Of a stretch of 64,000 bases of DNA, positions 16,725 to 25,636 are shown in pieces. Within the stretch, counting starts at the first letter, position 1; every line of letters starts with the position of its first letter. Origin of the DNA: Rhizobiaceae bacterium (lineage in GTDB: Bacteria > Pseudomonadota > Alphaproteobacteria > Rhizobiales > Rhizobiaceae); NCBI GenBank assembly GCA_019635775.1, contig JAHBYU010000001.1, positions 620,001 through 684,000 on the forward strand, given 5' to 3'. The translations under genes and the position numbers were made by a program. The notes under the pieces were generated by a model. The model saw nothing but the letters and a program-made list of their open reading frames with translations, had not been told where the DNA came from and did no database searches.

Positions 16725-18356
16725 TTAGCCTTGTTCCTGCATCTTCTTCGCGAGTGCGCGATGCAGATCTGGCGCGGCCTCGACCAGCATCCTTCCAGCG
16801 TCCGACTGTGGTTGGGACAGCACCTGCGCGGTTTTTCCCGCCTCGACGATCTTGCCTTCGTGCATGACCATGACTTCGTCTGTGATCGCGCGCGCGACAG
16901 TCAGGTCGTGTGTGATGAAGAGATAGGCAATTCCAAGCTTCTGGTTCAGGTCGGCGAACAGGTCGAGGATCTGGGCACGGATCGAAACATCCAGCGCAGA
17001 GACAGGCTCGTCTGCCACCACCAGCCTGGGCCGGGTAATGATAGCGCGCGCGATGGAAATCCGCTGTCTCTGGCCGCCGGAAAACTCATGCGGATATTTT
17101 TTCATATCGGCGGGCTTCAACCCAACTTCATGCAGAGACTGCTCGACGCGCTCACGTCGCTCGGCCTTTGTGGGTTGCTTCTCCAGCAGGTGAAGGGGCT
17201 CCGCGACAAGCCATTCGACCGTCTTGCGGGGGTTGAATGACCCGTAAGGATCCTGGAACACGACCTGCATTTTGCGTCTCACGGAGCGCAGGGCGGCATC
17301 GTTCATGCCGACCGTCGTTTTGCCTTCAATGGCAACAGCCCCGGAGGTCGGCTTTTCAAGCGCGAGGATCATGCGTGAGAGCGTTGACTTGCCACAGCCG
17401 GACTGTCCAACGAGGGCAACGGACTGTCCTGCATCGAGGGAAAAGGAGACGTTGCTCACAGCTCGGAAGGGCTGAGGCCTGCCAAAGAGCAAGGTTCGTT
17501 GGCTGTGATAGTCCTTGGTGAGGTTTTCGACCGTGAGCAAAGGCGCTTTCCGATCTGCTGCGGGGACAGAGTGATGCACTTGCCGCACTGGAACATGCAT
17601 CGACGCTTGCGCCAATTGTCTGGTGTAGGGATGCACCTGGGCCGAAAGTGTTCTGGCAGTTTCACCGGCTTCCATGACAGCGCCTTCGCGCAGGATCGTG
17701 ATACGGTCGGACATCTCGGCAACGACCGCCAGATCGTGCGAGATGAGCAGCAAGCCCATGCGGTTCTCATCTACCAGCTCGCGCAACAGTTTCAGGATCT
17801 GCGCCTGCAGGACCACATCGAGAGCGGTGGTAGGCTCGTCCGCGATCAGCAGTTTGGGCTTCAGCGCGCATGCGATTGCGATGATGACGCGCTGTCGCTG
17901 GCCGCCGGAAAGCTGATGCGGATAGCGGCTGAGCGGAAATTTCGTCGACGGAAGCCCAACGCGTTCAAGCATGCTTCTGGCTCGCGCTTCAGCATCCGCG
18001 CGGCTCGCGCCAGTGTGGAGGCGGATACCCTCGGCCACCTGTTCGCCGATGGTTTTCAACGGATTGAGTGCGGTCATTGGTTCCTGGAAGACCATGCCGA
18101 TGTCGTCGCCACGCAAGGCGCACATCTCGTCTTCGCTGGCCGACAGGATCTTCATGCCGGCAAAATCGATGCGCCCGCTTGTTCGTGCACCGCTCGGCAG
18201 CAATTTCATGATGGAAAGCGCCGTCAGGGACTTTCCGGATCCGGATTCTCCGACGAGCCCCATCACTTCGCCCTGCTCGATGGACAGGTCTATACCCTTG
18301 AGGATCGGCGTTGCGCCGATATCGAGCGAGAGATTTTCGATTTCCAGAAGGCTCAT
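16725..18356 (-). CDS. oligopeptide ABC transporter, double ATP-binding protein
   Basis: A 543-residue protein with two complete ABC domains, fusing the DppD- and DppF-type subunits. Domain 1 has GLVGESGSGKSLTA, LSGGQRQRV and LLIADEPTTALD. Domain 2 (from ~residue 285) has ALVGQSGCGKSTLS, FSGGQRQRI and LVVADEPVSALD. Each half ends with the extra helical region of peptide/nickel transporters. It is the last gene of a leftward operon with two permeases and a binding protein, and it overlaps the upstream permease by 4 bases. Substrate likely short peptides; the exact one is unknown. Confidence 0.93.
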   Translation of the reverse strand: MSLLEIENLSLDIGATPILKGIDLSIEQGEVMGLVGESGSGKSLTALSIMKLLPSGARTSGRIDFAGMKILSASEDEMCALRGDDIGMVFQEPMTALNPLKTIGEQVAEGIRLHTGASRADAEARARSMLERVGLPSTKFPLSRYPHQLSGGQRQRVIIAIACALKPKLLIADEPTTALDVVLQAQILKLLRELVDENRMGLLLISHDLAVVAEMSDRITILREGAVMEAGETARTLSAQVHPYTRQLAQASMHVPVRQVHHSVPAADRKAPLLTVENLTKDYHSQRTLLFGRPQPFRAVSNVSFSLDAGQSVALVGQSGCGKSTLSRMILALEKPTSGAVAIEGKTTVGMNDAALRSVRRKMQVVFQDPYGSFNPRKTVEWLVAEPLHLLEKQPTKAERRERVEQSLHEVGLKPADMKKYPHEFSGGQRQRISIARAIITRPRLVVADEPVSALDVSIRAQILDLFADLNQKLGIAYLFITHDLTVARAITDEVMVMHEGKIVEAGKTAQVLSQPQSDAGRMLVEAAPDLHRALAKKMQEQG

Positions 18357-19213
18357 CTTTGTCGCCTGAGCTTCGGATCCAGCGTGTCGGCGATGCCGTC
18401 CCCAAGCAGATTGAGACCAAGAACGGTTATGACGATCGCCATGCCCGGAAAGATGGCGAGATATGGCGCAACCACCATGCGGGTTTGCGCGTCAAAGAGC
18501 ATTCGCCCCCAGCTTGGCATGGGCGGTTGCGCGCCGAGCCCGATGTACGAGAGGCTTGCCTCGGCCAGAATGCCGAGTGCGAACTGTATGGTTCCCTGCA
18601 CGAGAAGCAGGTTCGCGATATTCGGGAGGATGTGTTCGATTGTGATCAGCGTCTTGCCCTTGCCCGCCGCGCGAGCCGCAAGCACGAACTCTCTCGGCCA
18701 AAGCCCCAGTGCACCTGCCCGCGCCACCCGGGCAAACACCGGAATGTTGAAGATGCCGATTGCGATGATCGCGTTGATCGCGCCTGGTCCGAAAATGGCG
18801 GTGATCATTATCGCGGAGAGGAGGGCGGGGAACGCGAAGACCACATCGTTGAAACGCATCAGGACGTCGTCGACATACCCGCCACGCGCGGCTGCCCAGC
18901 ACCCCAGAGGCACTCCAACACCCATGCCTATGATGATCGCGACGAGCGCCACCGCTATCGAGTTACGGGCACCGACCATGATCATCGAAAGCACGTCGCG
19001 ACCGAACTGATCTGTGCCGAACAGGTGCTGCAAGGAGGGAGACTGCATGCGATTGGAGACGATCAGGACGTTGACGTCATAAGGCGTCCAGAAAAATGAA
19101 AGCAGCGCAGTCGCTGCGACAAGGCATGTGATGACAAGCCCTGCCACGAAGGAGCGGTTGCCGAACGCCTTCTTTAGAAAGCCGTCTTCGGAGACAGCCC
19201 CCAGCTCACTCAT
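18353..19213 (-). CDS. peptide ABC transporter permease, DppC family
   Basis: A 286-residue inner-membrane protein with about six helices. The N-terminus is cytoplasmic, followed by the first helix at ~residues 25-45. The permease EAA-type loop is seen as LAARAAGKGKTLITIEHILP. The DQFGRDVLS motif near residue 92 is typical of DppC/OppC. It overlaps both neighbours by 4 bases, so the subunits are co-translated. Confidence 0.93.
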   Translation of the reverse strand: MSELGAVSEDGFLKKAFGNRSFVAGLVITCLVAATALLSFFWTPYDVNVLIVSNRMQSPSLQHLFGTDQFGRDVLSMIMVGARNSIAVALVAIIIGMGVGVPLGCWAAARGGYVDDVLMRFNDVVFAFPALLSAIMITAIFGPGAINAIIAIGIFNIPVFARVARAGALGLWPREFVLAARAAGKGKTLITIEHILPNIANLLLVQGTIQFALGILAEASLSYIGLGAQPPMPSWGRMLFDAQTRMVVAPYLAIFPGMAIVITVLGLNLLGDGIADTLDPKLRRQR

Positions 19214-20157
19214 GCTCGTGTCCTCAGCCGAGGATCAACGAATGCATAGGAAAGGTCTACCAGCAGGTTGATCAGGACCACAGCCGCGACAAGCAGCATC
19301 ACCACGCCTTCGACGACGATGAGGTCTCGCTGGTTGATCGCCTGCACCAAAAGACGTCCGAGCCCGGGCAAATAGAAGACGTTTTCGATGATGACCGTGC
19401 CGGCAAGGAGGAAGGCGAATTGCAGGCCAAGGATAGTCAGGACCGGCAGCATGGCGTTGCCCAGAGCGTGCCGCCACAGTGTCGCCTTGCGCGTCAGTCC
19501 CTTGGCCCTTGCCGTGCGGATGAAATCCTCCCCGAGGACTTCGAGCAGCGCCGAACGCGTTACGCGCGCCAAGATCGCGGCCTGCGGCAAGGCAAGAGCC
19601 AAGGCAGGCAGGATCAGCGCCTTAAGCGCTGGCCATATGCCTGACTGCCAGCCCGGAAATCCCCCGGCAGGAACCAGACGCAACCAGACCGAGAAAACAT
19701 ACACCAGCATAAGCGCGAACCAGAAGTTCGGCACCGCGACGCCAAATTGCGACACGGTCATGGCCATCGTATCGCCCATGCGACCGCGGCGGGCCGCAGC
19801 AAACAGGCCGACCGGGATCGCAATAACTGTCGAGAGGGTCAGTGCGATGAGCGCGAGCGGCAGGGAAACCGCCGCCCTTTCCCGGATCAACTCTGCAACA
19901 GGCACCGAATAAGTGTAGGAGCGACCGAAATCGAGGCTGAGCAATCCGCAGGCCCATTGGACGTATCTTGCATAGAGACCCTCATCCAGTCCCATCTGGA
20001 CGCGCAGGGCCTGAACGGCATCTTCGGTAGCGTTCATTCCCAGCATGAGACGTGCGGGATCGCCGGGAAGTATCTCGAGAACAAAGAATATAACGACCGA
20101 CGCAACGACCAGCGTAAGCAGGCCTGACGCAAGGCGTCTGATAAGGTAGATGCTCAT
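19210..20157 (-). CDS. peptide ABC transporter permease, DppB family
   Basis: A 315-residue permease beginning MSIYLIRRLASGLLTLVVAS, the DppB-type first helix. The FVLEILPGDPARLMLG segment and the EAA loop RTARAKGLTRKATLWRHAL are intact. It pairs with the DppC-type subunit downstream. About 75 bases separate it from the binding-protein gene. Confidence 0.94.
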   Translation of the reverse strand: MSIYLIRRLASGLLTLVVASVVIFFVLEILPGDPARLMLGMNATEDAVQALRVQMGLDEGLYARYVQWACGLLSLDFGRSYTYSVPVAELIRERAAVSLPLALIALTLSTVIAIPVGLFAAARRGRMGDTMAMTVSQFGVAVPNFWFALMLVYVFSVWLRLVPAGGFPGWQSGIWPALKALILPALALALPQAAILARVTRSALLEVLGEDFIRTARAKGLTRKATLWRHALGNAMLPVLTILGLQFAFLLAGTVIIENVFYLPGLGRLLVQAINQRDLIVVEGVVMLLVAAVVLINLLVDLSYAFVDPRLRTRA

Positions 20158-20233
20158 CGAGGCGCTCGACCAATTCGGCTAGAGAGTATCGCATCTCTGA
20201 CCTGCCTAAGTCATCTTCAGGAAAGGCAGGTCC

Positions 20234-21712
20234 TCAATCGACCCATTTAACCCGTGTCAGGTCGTTTGCCTGGATGGGCGAGTTCTCCCACAACCCGTCT
20301 ATCTTGGCGTCCCAGATGCCGATCTTGGGGAGTTCGAACAGGAACCCGTTAACCGCATCGTCCGCCAGAATTTTCTGCCCCTGCTGGTAGAGTTCTTTCC
20401 GCTTTGCCTCGTCCGAGGTGAGATTCAATTCCTCGATCACCTTGTCGAAGGCCGGATTGTCGTAGTTGAAGTAGTAGTCCTTGCGCGCATAGATATCGAT
20501 GTCGTTCGGCTCTGTGTGCGAAACAATCGAGAGGTCGTAATCCTTCTCCGTGAAGACCTGTTTCAGCCAGTCGGCCCACTCCACAGGGATGATCTCCGCC
20601 TCTATGCCAATCTTGCGCAGTTCAGAAGCGACGATCTGGCCCCCGTCGCGTGCGTAGGCGACGGGGGGGAGTTTCAAGGTGGTCTTGAAACCATCGGGAT
20701 AGCCCGCCTCCGCCAGCAATTCCTTGGCCTTTGCCAGATCGTATGGATAGGTGCCTGTAAGATCGACATAGGCTTCGTTCGCAGGCGAAAAATGCGAACC
20801 GATCGGCACTCCAAAGCCGCCTGAAGCCCCATCGATGATCGCCTGCCGGTCGATGACATGTGCGATCGCCTGCCTCACCTTGAGCTGGTCGAGAGGCGGC
20901 TTCTTGTTGTTGGTGGCGAGGATCGTTTCGCCTTCGGTTGCCCCGATGACAACCTTGAAGCGAGGATCGGACTGAACCTGGGGCAGTGCATCGCCAAGCT
21001 GGAAGTTGGGTAGCGCCTGCACGTCACCCGAAAGCAGCGCTGGCACGGCAGCGGCGGCATCGGGGATTATGCGGAATTCTGCCTTTTCGAGTGCTACGGG
21101 ATTGCCCCAATATCCGTCGGCCTTGGTGAGGGTTATAGACGAGCCCTTGGCCCAGTTCTCCAACTTGAACGGACCGGTTCCCACCGGCTTTTCCTTGTTG
21201 GTTTCCGCCGATTCTGGCGCGACGATTACCGCGTCGCCCCATCCCATATTGTAGAGGAACGATCCCTGAGGCTGCTTCAGGGTAACCTTGACGGTCGAGG
21301 GATCCACGACCTCTACGGTATCTATGGCAGTAAACAGACCTTTCTGGGCATTGGTGGAATCCTCGCCGCGAGCACGGTCCAGGGAAAACTTCACGTCCTG
21401 CGCATCGAAGTCGGTTCCGTCATGGAATTTGACGCCGGTTCGCAGCTTGAAGGTGTAGGTCTTTCCGTCGTCCGAGACGGTCCAGCTTTCGGCGAGTGCC
21501 GGCAGCACCTCGCCGCGCGCCCCTATGCGTGTGAGCCCCTCGAACACATTCGCGTAAAGAACTTCATCGATAGCAGCTGCGGCACCTGCGGTCGGGTCGA
21601 GGTGAGGGGGTTCCAGAGGCATGCCGAGCACCAGTTCAGTACGGGCAGCATGAGCCGAACCGGCTGTGATTGCGATGAAAGCCGCCGCAGCCATTGGTAT
21701 CCAGAGTTTCAT
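20234..21712 (-). CDS. peptide ABC transporter substrate-binding protein
   Basis: A 492-residue SBP family 5 protein with signal peptide MKLWIPMAAAAFIAITAGSA and cleavage after AHA. The mature part starts with LVLGMPLEPPHLDPTAG, typical of DppA/OppA-like periplasmic binding proteins. The hallmark LAESWTVSDDGKTYTFKLR is at ~residue 68. As first transporter gene of the leftward operon it sets substrate specificity. The ligand cannot be deduced by eye. Confidence 0.93.
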   Translation of the reverse strand: MKLWIPMAAAAFIAITAGSAHAARTELVLGMPLEPPHLDPTAGAAAAIDEVLYANVFEGLTRIGARGEVLPALAESWTVSDDGKTYTFKLRTGVKFHDGTDFDAQDVKFSLDRARGEDSTNAQKGLFTAIDTVEVVDPSTVKVTLKQPQGSFLYNMGWGDAVIVAPESAETNKEKPVGTGPFKLENWAKGSSITLTKADGYWGNPVALEKAEFRIIPDAAAAVPALLSGDVQALPNFQLGDALPQVQSDPRFKVVIGATEGETILATNNKKPPLDQLKVRQAIAHVIDRQAIIDGASGGFGVPIGSHFSPANEAYVDLTGTYPYDLAKAKELLAEAGYPDGFKTTLKLPPVAYARDGGQIVASELRKIGIEAEIIPVEWADWLKQVFTEKDYDLSIVSHTEPNDIDIYARKDYYFNYDNPAFDKVIEELNLTSDEAKRKELYQQGQKILADDAVNGFLFELPKIGIWDAKIDGLWENSPIQANDLTRVKWVD

Positions 21713-21852
21713 GGTGCTCTCCAGTCTGTCGTGCCGCAGGGATAGAAGCGCGAATTGCCTGATGAGTAAATCGGCTTTTCTGGCAAAGGCGAAGGAGAGG
21801 AAGAAAAACTTTTCGACTTCAATCGGTTAGGTGCATCGTTCCTGTCTTGAAG

Positions 21853-23127
21853 CTATTGCACGCCCCCACGCAGCAGTTGATTGAGCCCGATTGCCATCAC
21901 CTTTACGGACTGCACCATATCGTCAATTCCAACCCATTCGTCGGGTCGGTGCGCCAGGTCGAGAATGCCTGGTCCATAGGCGATGCAGTTGTAGAGATGT
22001 CCAATGCGCGCGATGTGCTTCTGGTCGTAGCTGCCGGGAGAAATGACATATTCCGGCTCGCGGTCGAAAACCTCCTGAATTCCCCGGGCTACCGCCTTAA
22101 CCACCGGCGCGTCGCGATCAGTCATGTTTGGCAGAACTTCCATGAGATCGCGGATCGAGTAGTCGAATTTACGTCGGTTCGCGCGAAGGTTTTCCAATAG
22201 CCCGATAACCTCGTCCTTCACCTCGGCAAGCGACTCCTCCAGCAGGAAGCGGCGGTCGATCACCATGCGGCACGAATCCGGGACATTCGGAGAGGGCAGA
22301 CCAGTGAAGTCATCGGTTTGTCCCCCGTGAATGGCGTTGATGTTGAGAGTGGAACGGCGCGCGCCTTCGGGCACGACAGGCATTCTTGTCTGTTTGCGAT
22401 CGAGCGCAGGAAACAACTCGTCCTCGAAAGCGCGCACCACCGCACCCATGTGACGAACGGCGCAGTCACCTAGAAAGGGCATCGAGCCATGCGCGATCTC
22501 ACCCTTGGTCTCGATTTCGGCCCACCAAACGCCACGGTGCCCAAGGCAGATGCGATCCTTGTTCAATGGTTCGGGAATGATGACGTGATCGACTTTTGGT
22601 GCCGAGAAATAGCCCTTGCGGGCAAGGTAGGCGACTCCTCCGAAACCGCCTGACTCCTCGTCGACCGTTCCGGAAATCTCGATTGCGCCAGGAAAATCTG
22701 GATAAACCTCGATAAAGGCCTCGACAGCCACGATCGATGCGGCGAGTCCGCCCTTCATATCGCATGCTCCGCGACCGTAGACCCGCCCGTCGGCAATAAG
22801 ACCGGCAAATGGGTCGATGGTCCACCCGTGTCCCGGTTCAACGACGTCGATATGCGAGTTGAAATGTACAGTTTGGCCCGGCGAAGCTCCGTTGAGCCTC
22901 CCGACGACGTTTATGCGTGGATATCGGTCGCTGTCGCCCGGCGTACCTTCGGCTCGGATCAGTTCGACAGCGAAACCGCTGCTCTCAAGCCGCCTGGCTA
23001 CGTATTCCGCGCAAGGTCGGTAGGCATCGCCCGGCGGGTTCACGGTGGGAAAGCGTATGAGGTCGCAAGTAAGGGAGGCGATTTCCCCGGCTCGGTCTTC
23101 TATTGCTTTGGCAAGCCTGTCATCCAT
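21853..23127 (-). CDS. M20 family metallopeptidase (ArgE/DapE-like)
   Basis: A 424-residue cytoplasmic deacylase or peptidase with a two-zinc catalytic domain. Visible motifs are HFNSHIDVVEPG (first zinc ligand His-x-Asp), GRGACDMKGGLAAS (bridging Asp) and GTVDEESGGFGG (general base Glu-Glu). ATG 23127 starts at the conserved LIRFPTVNPPG-containing domain; the longer frame to 23202 adds an untypical leader. It lies 140 bases upstream of, and in line with, the peptide transporter, which suggests hydrolysis of imported N-acyl or peptide substrates. Confidence 0.85.
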   Translation of the reverse strand: MDDRLAKAIEDRAGEIASLTCDLIRFPTVNPPGDAYRPCAEYVARRLESSGFAVELIRAEGTPGDSDRYPRINVVGRLNGASPGQTVHFNSHIDVVEPGHGWTIDPFAGLIADGRVYGRGACDMKGGLAASIVAVEAFIEVYPDFPGAIEISGTVDEESGGFGGVAYLARKGYFSAPKVDHVIIPEPLNKDRICLGHRGVWWAEIETKGEIAHGSMPFLGDCAVRHMGAVVRAFEDELFPALDRKQTRMPVVPEGARRSTLNINAIHGGQTDDFTGLPSPNVPDSCRMVIDRRFLLEESLAEVKDEVIGLLENLRANRRKFDYSIRDLMEVLPNMTDRDAPVVKAVARGIQEVFDREPEYVISPGSYDQKHIARIGHLYNCIAYGPGILDLAHRPDEWVGIDDMVQSVKVMAIGLNQLLRGGVQ

Positions 23128-23233
23128 AAATTGAATTGAGCAGCTTAAGAAATCTTTTGGCAAGGGTGATGTAAGCGACATAAGCCGGTTACGAAACCTC
23201 ACTTTAGTTTGCCGGGGTTTTAAGGGGGACCAG

Positions 23234-23665
23234 ATGAGACTGCTGACCTGGATCGCAATCGTATTTGCCGCGGCTCTGTTCGCATCGACCGGTCAGGGAT
23301 TGACCGCCAGCGTTGTCGCAAAGGTTGACGTCTCTAGCCAGACCATGACCGTTTCCAAGAACGGTCGGGTAATCTATCGCTGGAAGGTTTCGACTGCGCG
23401 CTCGGGCTATTGGACGCCACGTGGAACCTACAGCCCCAAGCGCCTTCATCGCATGTGGTATTCCCGCAAATATGACATGTCTCCGATGCCCTATTCAGTG
23501 TTTTTCCATGGTGGCTATGCGATCCACGGCACCAACTATGTGAAAAGCCTCGGTCGCCCGGCATCCCATGGCTGCATCCGCTTGCAGACCGGCAATGCTG
23601 CGGCGTTCTATTCGCTCGTGCAGCAGGTCGGGCGGGGCAATACCCGGATCACGATCGTAAACTAG
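23234..23665 (+). CDS. L,D-transpeptidase (YkuD domain)
   Basis: A 143-residue exported protein. The signal peptide is MRLLTWIAIVFAAALFASTG. The YkuD catalytic signature is present as HGTNYVKSLGRPASHGCIRL, with the nucleophile Cys in SHGCIRL. This family makes 3-3 peptidoglycan crosslinks or links lipoproteins to the wall. AAGGGGGA precedes the ATG. It is divergent from the M20 gene, and its last 17 bases overlap the 3' end of the convergent hydrolase pseudogene. Confidence 0.92.
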   Translation: MRLLTWIAIVFAAALFASTGQGLTASVVAKVDVSSQTMTVSKNGRVIYRWKVSTARSGYWTPRGTYSPKRLHRMWYSRKYDMSPMPYSVFFHGGYAIHGTNYVKSLGRPASHGCIRLQTGNAAAFYSLVQQVGRGNTRITIVN

Positions 23666-24233
23666 GGCTGACCATGGCAAGGAGTCGGCCAAGCAGCAGC
23701 AGGCCGTCAGGCCATTGTCCAAGCCTCGCCTCGTTGCCCATATGCCCGAGATCGCCGGCGTCGGCCAATTCGGCACCCCAGGCCGACGCGAATTCGCGGG
23801 CCTTTTCGAAAGTTACTCTGGGGTCGGTTCGGCTGGCCACGACCAGCGCGGGAAACGGAAGCCGCTCCAACGGCATGGGCGAAAATGGCCGGACGAGGTC
23901 AAACGCCGGGTCCGGGTCATCGACATTGGTTGGAGCGACGAGAAACGCGCCGATTACCTTGCGAAGTCGATCGTCGCTTGCCTCAGCGGCCCATTTGACG
24001 GTGGTGGCGACGGAAAGCGAGTGCGCCCAGATCACGACCTCTCTCGGTGCCGAAACGACCGCACCGTCGAGCCTCGCTATCCAATCAGTACGGTCCGGGT
24101 TGTCTCAGTTGGACTGCAGCACACGGGAGGAATTGGGGAACTCGCGGCACCAGTGGGATATCCAGTGATCCGGACCGGAGTTACCTCGACCGGGAACGGC
24201 AAGGAAGTCGAAATTTCCCTTTAGCGCGATCAT
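23649..24233 (-). pseudogene. RBBP9/YdeN-type alpha/beta hydrolase, interrupted by in-frame TGA
   Basis: Reading leftward from ATG 24233, the frame runs 194 codons in one phase. It has the family head FLAVPGRGNSGPDHWISHW and, further on, the nucleophile region VVIWAHSLSV and C-terminal DLGHMGNEARLGQW. Codon 43 (24105-24107) is TGA, at the place where the family has a tryptophan (QxxW followed by xxP). A single TGG-to-TGA change explains it. The ATG overlaps the purB stop as TGATG, so the gene was coupled to purB. Either the gene is inactive, the stop is read through, or the base call is wrong. Confidence 0.8.
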
Positions 24234-25540
24234 CAGCCCTCACCGAAAACGCGCCGGAAGATCGTATCGACATGCTTGGTGTGATAGCCAAGGTCAAATT
24301 TCTCCCTGATTTCATCTTCGGACAAGGCAGCGGTAACCTCGGGATCGGCCAGAAGCTCACCCAGAAAATCCGCGCCGCGTTCCCAGACTTTCATGGCGTT
24401 GCGCTGGACGAGACGGTAGGCGTCTTCGCGGCTGACGCCAGCCTGAGTGAGTGCCAGAAGAACGCGTTGTGAGTGCACCAGCCCACGAAACTTGTTGAGA
24501 TTCCTCATCATGTTCTCGGGGTACACCACAAGTTTTTCGATGACCCCCGCCAGCCGGTTGAGCGCAAAGTCCAGATGGACGGTCGTGTCAGGGCCGATGC
24601 CTCGCTCCACGCTTGAATGAGAGATGTCGCGTTCATGCCAGAGTGCGACATCTTCCAGAGCAGGGGTTACCGCCATGCGCACAAGACGGGCAAGGCCGGT
24701 GAGGTTTTCGGTCAGAACGGGATTTCGCTTGTGCGGCATCGCAGACGAGCCCTTCTGGCCCGGTGAGAAGAACTCCTCGGCTTCCAGCACCTCCGTTCGC
24801 TGCATGTGCCTAATTTCAGTCGCTACGTTCTCGATAGACGAGGCGATAACGCCAAGCGTGGCGAAATACATGGCGTGGCGATCGCGCGGGATGACCTGCG
24901 TAGAGATTGGCTCCGGCTTCAGCCCCAGCTTTTCGCAGACATGTTCCTCCACATAAGGATCGATATTTGCGAAGGTGCCGACGGCTCCTGAAATGGCTCC
25001 GGTGGCAACTTCCGAGCGGGCGGCAACGAGGCGTTCCCTGTTGCGGCTCATCTCGGCGTGGAAGCGGGCGAACGTCAGGCCCATCGTCGTTGGTTCGGCA
25101 TGGATACCGTGGCTGCGGCCAATGCGAATCGTGTCCTTGTGTTCGAAGGCGCGCTTCCTCAGCGCGGCGAGGACACGGTCCAGATCCGCGATCAGTATGT
25201 CGGCTGCCCTAACGAGTTGAATGTTGAAGGTTGTGTCCAGCACATCCGATGAAGTCATTCCTTGGTGGATGAAGCGGGAATCTTCGCCGACGAATTCCGC
25301 CAGATGGGTAAGAAAAGCGATGACGTCATGCTTGGTCACGTTTTCTATCTCGTCGATACGACCGACGTTGAACTCGGCTCCCCCGCCTCTTTCCCAGATA
25401 GTCTTGGCGGCATCCTTCGGGATGACACCGATTTCAGCCAGCGCATCGCAGGCATGCGCCTCGATCTCGAACCAGATGCGGAAGCGTGTTTCAGGCGACC
25501 AGATGGCGGTCATTTCCGGTCTTGAGTAGCGGGGTATCAT
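24233..25540 (-). CDS. purB: adenylosuccinate lyase
   Basis: A 435-residue purine enzyme that removes fumarate from SAICAR and adenylosuccinate. The fumarase/lyase signature GSSAMPHKRNPVLTENL is intact, as are TSSDVLDTTF and RSHGIHAEPTTMG. Length matches the family. Its stop overlaps the start of the broken hydrolase gene. Upstream 95 bases separate it from the P1 peptidase. Confidence 0.96.
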   Translation of the reverse strand: MIPRYSRPEMTAIWSPETRFRIWFEIEAHACDALAEIGVIPKDAAKTIWERGGGAEFNVGRIDEIENVTKHDVIAFLTHLAEFVGEDSRFIHQGMTSSDVLDTTFNIQLVRAADILIADLDRVLAALRKRAFEHKDTIRIGRSHGIHAEPTTMGLTFARFHAEMSRNRERLVAARSEVATGAISGAVGTFANIDPYVEEHVCEKLGLKPEPISTQVIPRDRHAMYFATLGVIASSIENVATEIRHMQRTEVLEAEEFFSPGQKGSSAMPHKRNPVLTENLTGLARLVRMAVTPALEDVALWHERDISHSSVERGIGPDTTVHLDFALNRLAGVIEKLVVYPENMMRNLNKFRGLVHSQRVLLALTQAGVSREDAYRLVQRNAMKVWERGADFLGELLADPEVTAALSEDEIREKFDLGYHTKHVDTIFRRVFGEG

Positions 25541-25636
25541 GAGGGGCCGGTGTCCTGTCGGTGAATTTACCGCCGCTCCTAACAGAGGCGGGACGATAGC
25601 TCAACGCGCCCGCGGGCCTGCGTCTACGTTTCGATT

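Noticed and set aside
17499-19010. 503-residue rightward frame across the ATPase and permease genes
   Set aside because: Antisense shadow of the leftward ABC genes, which have intact Walker and permease motifs.
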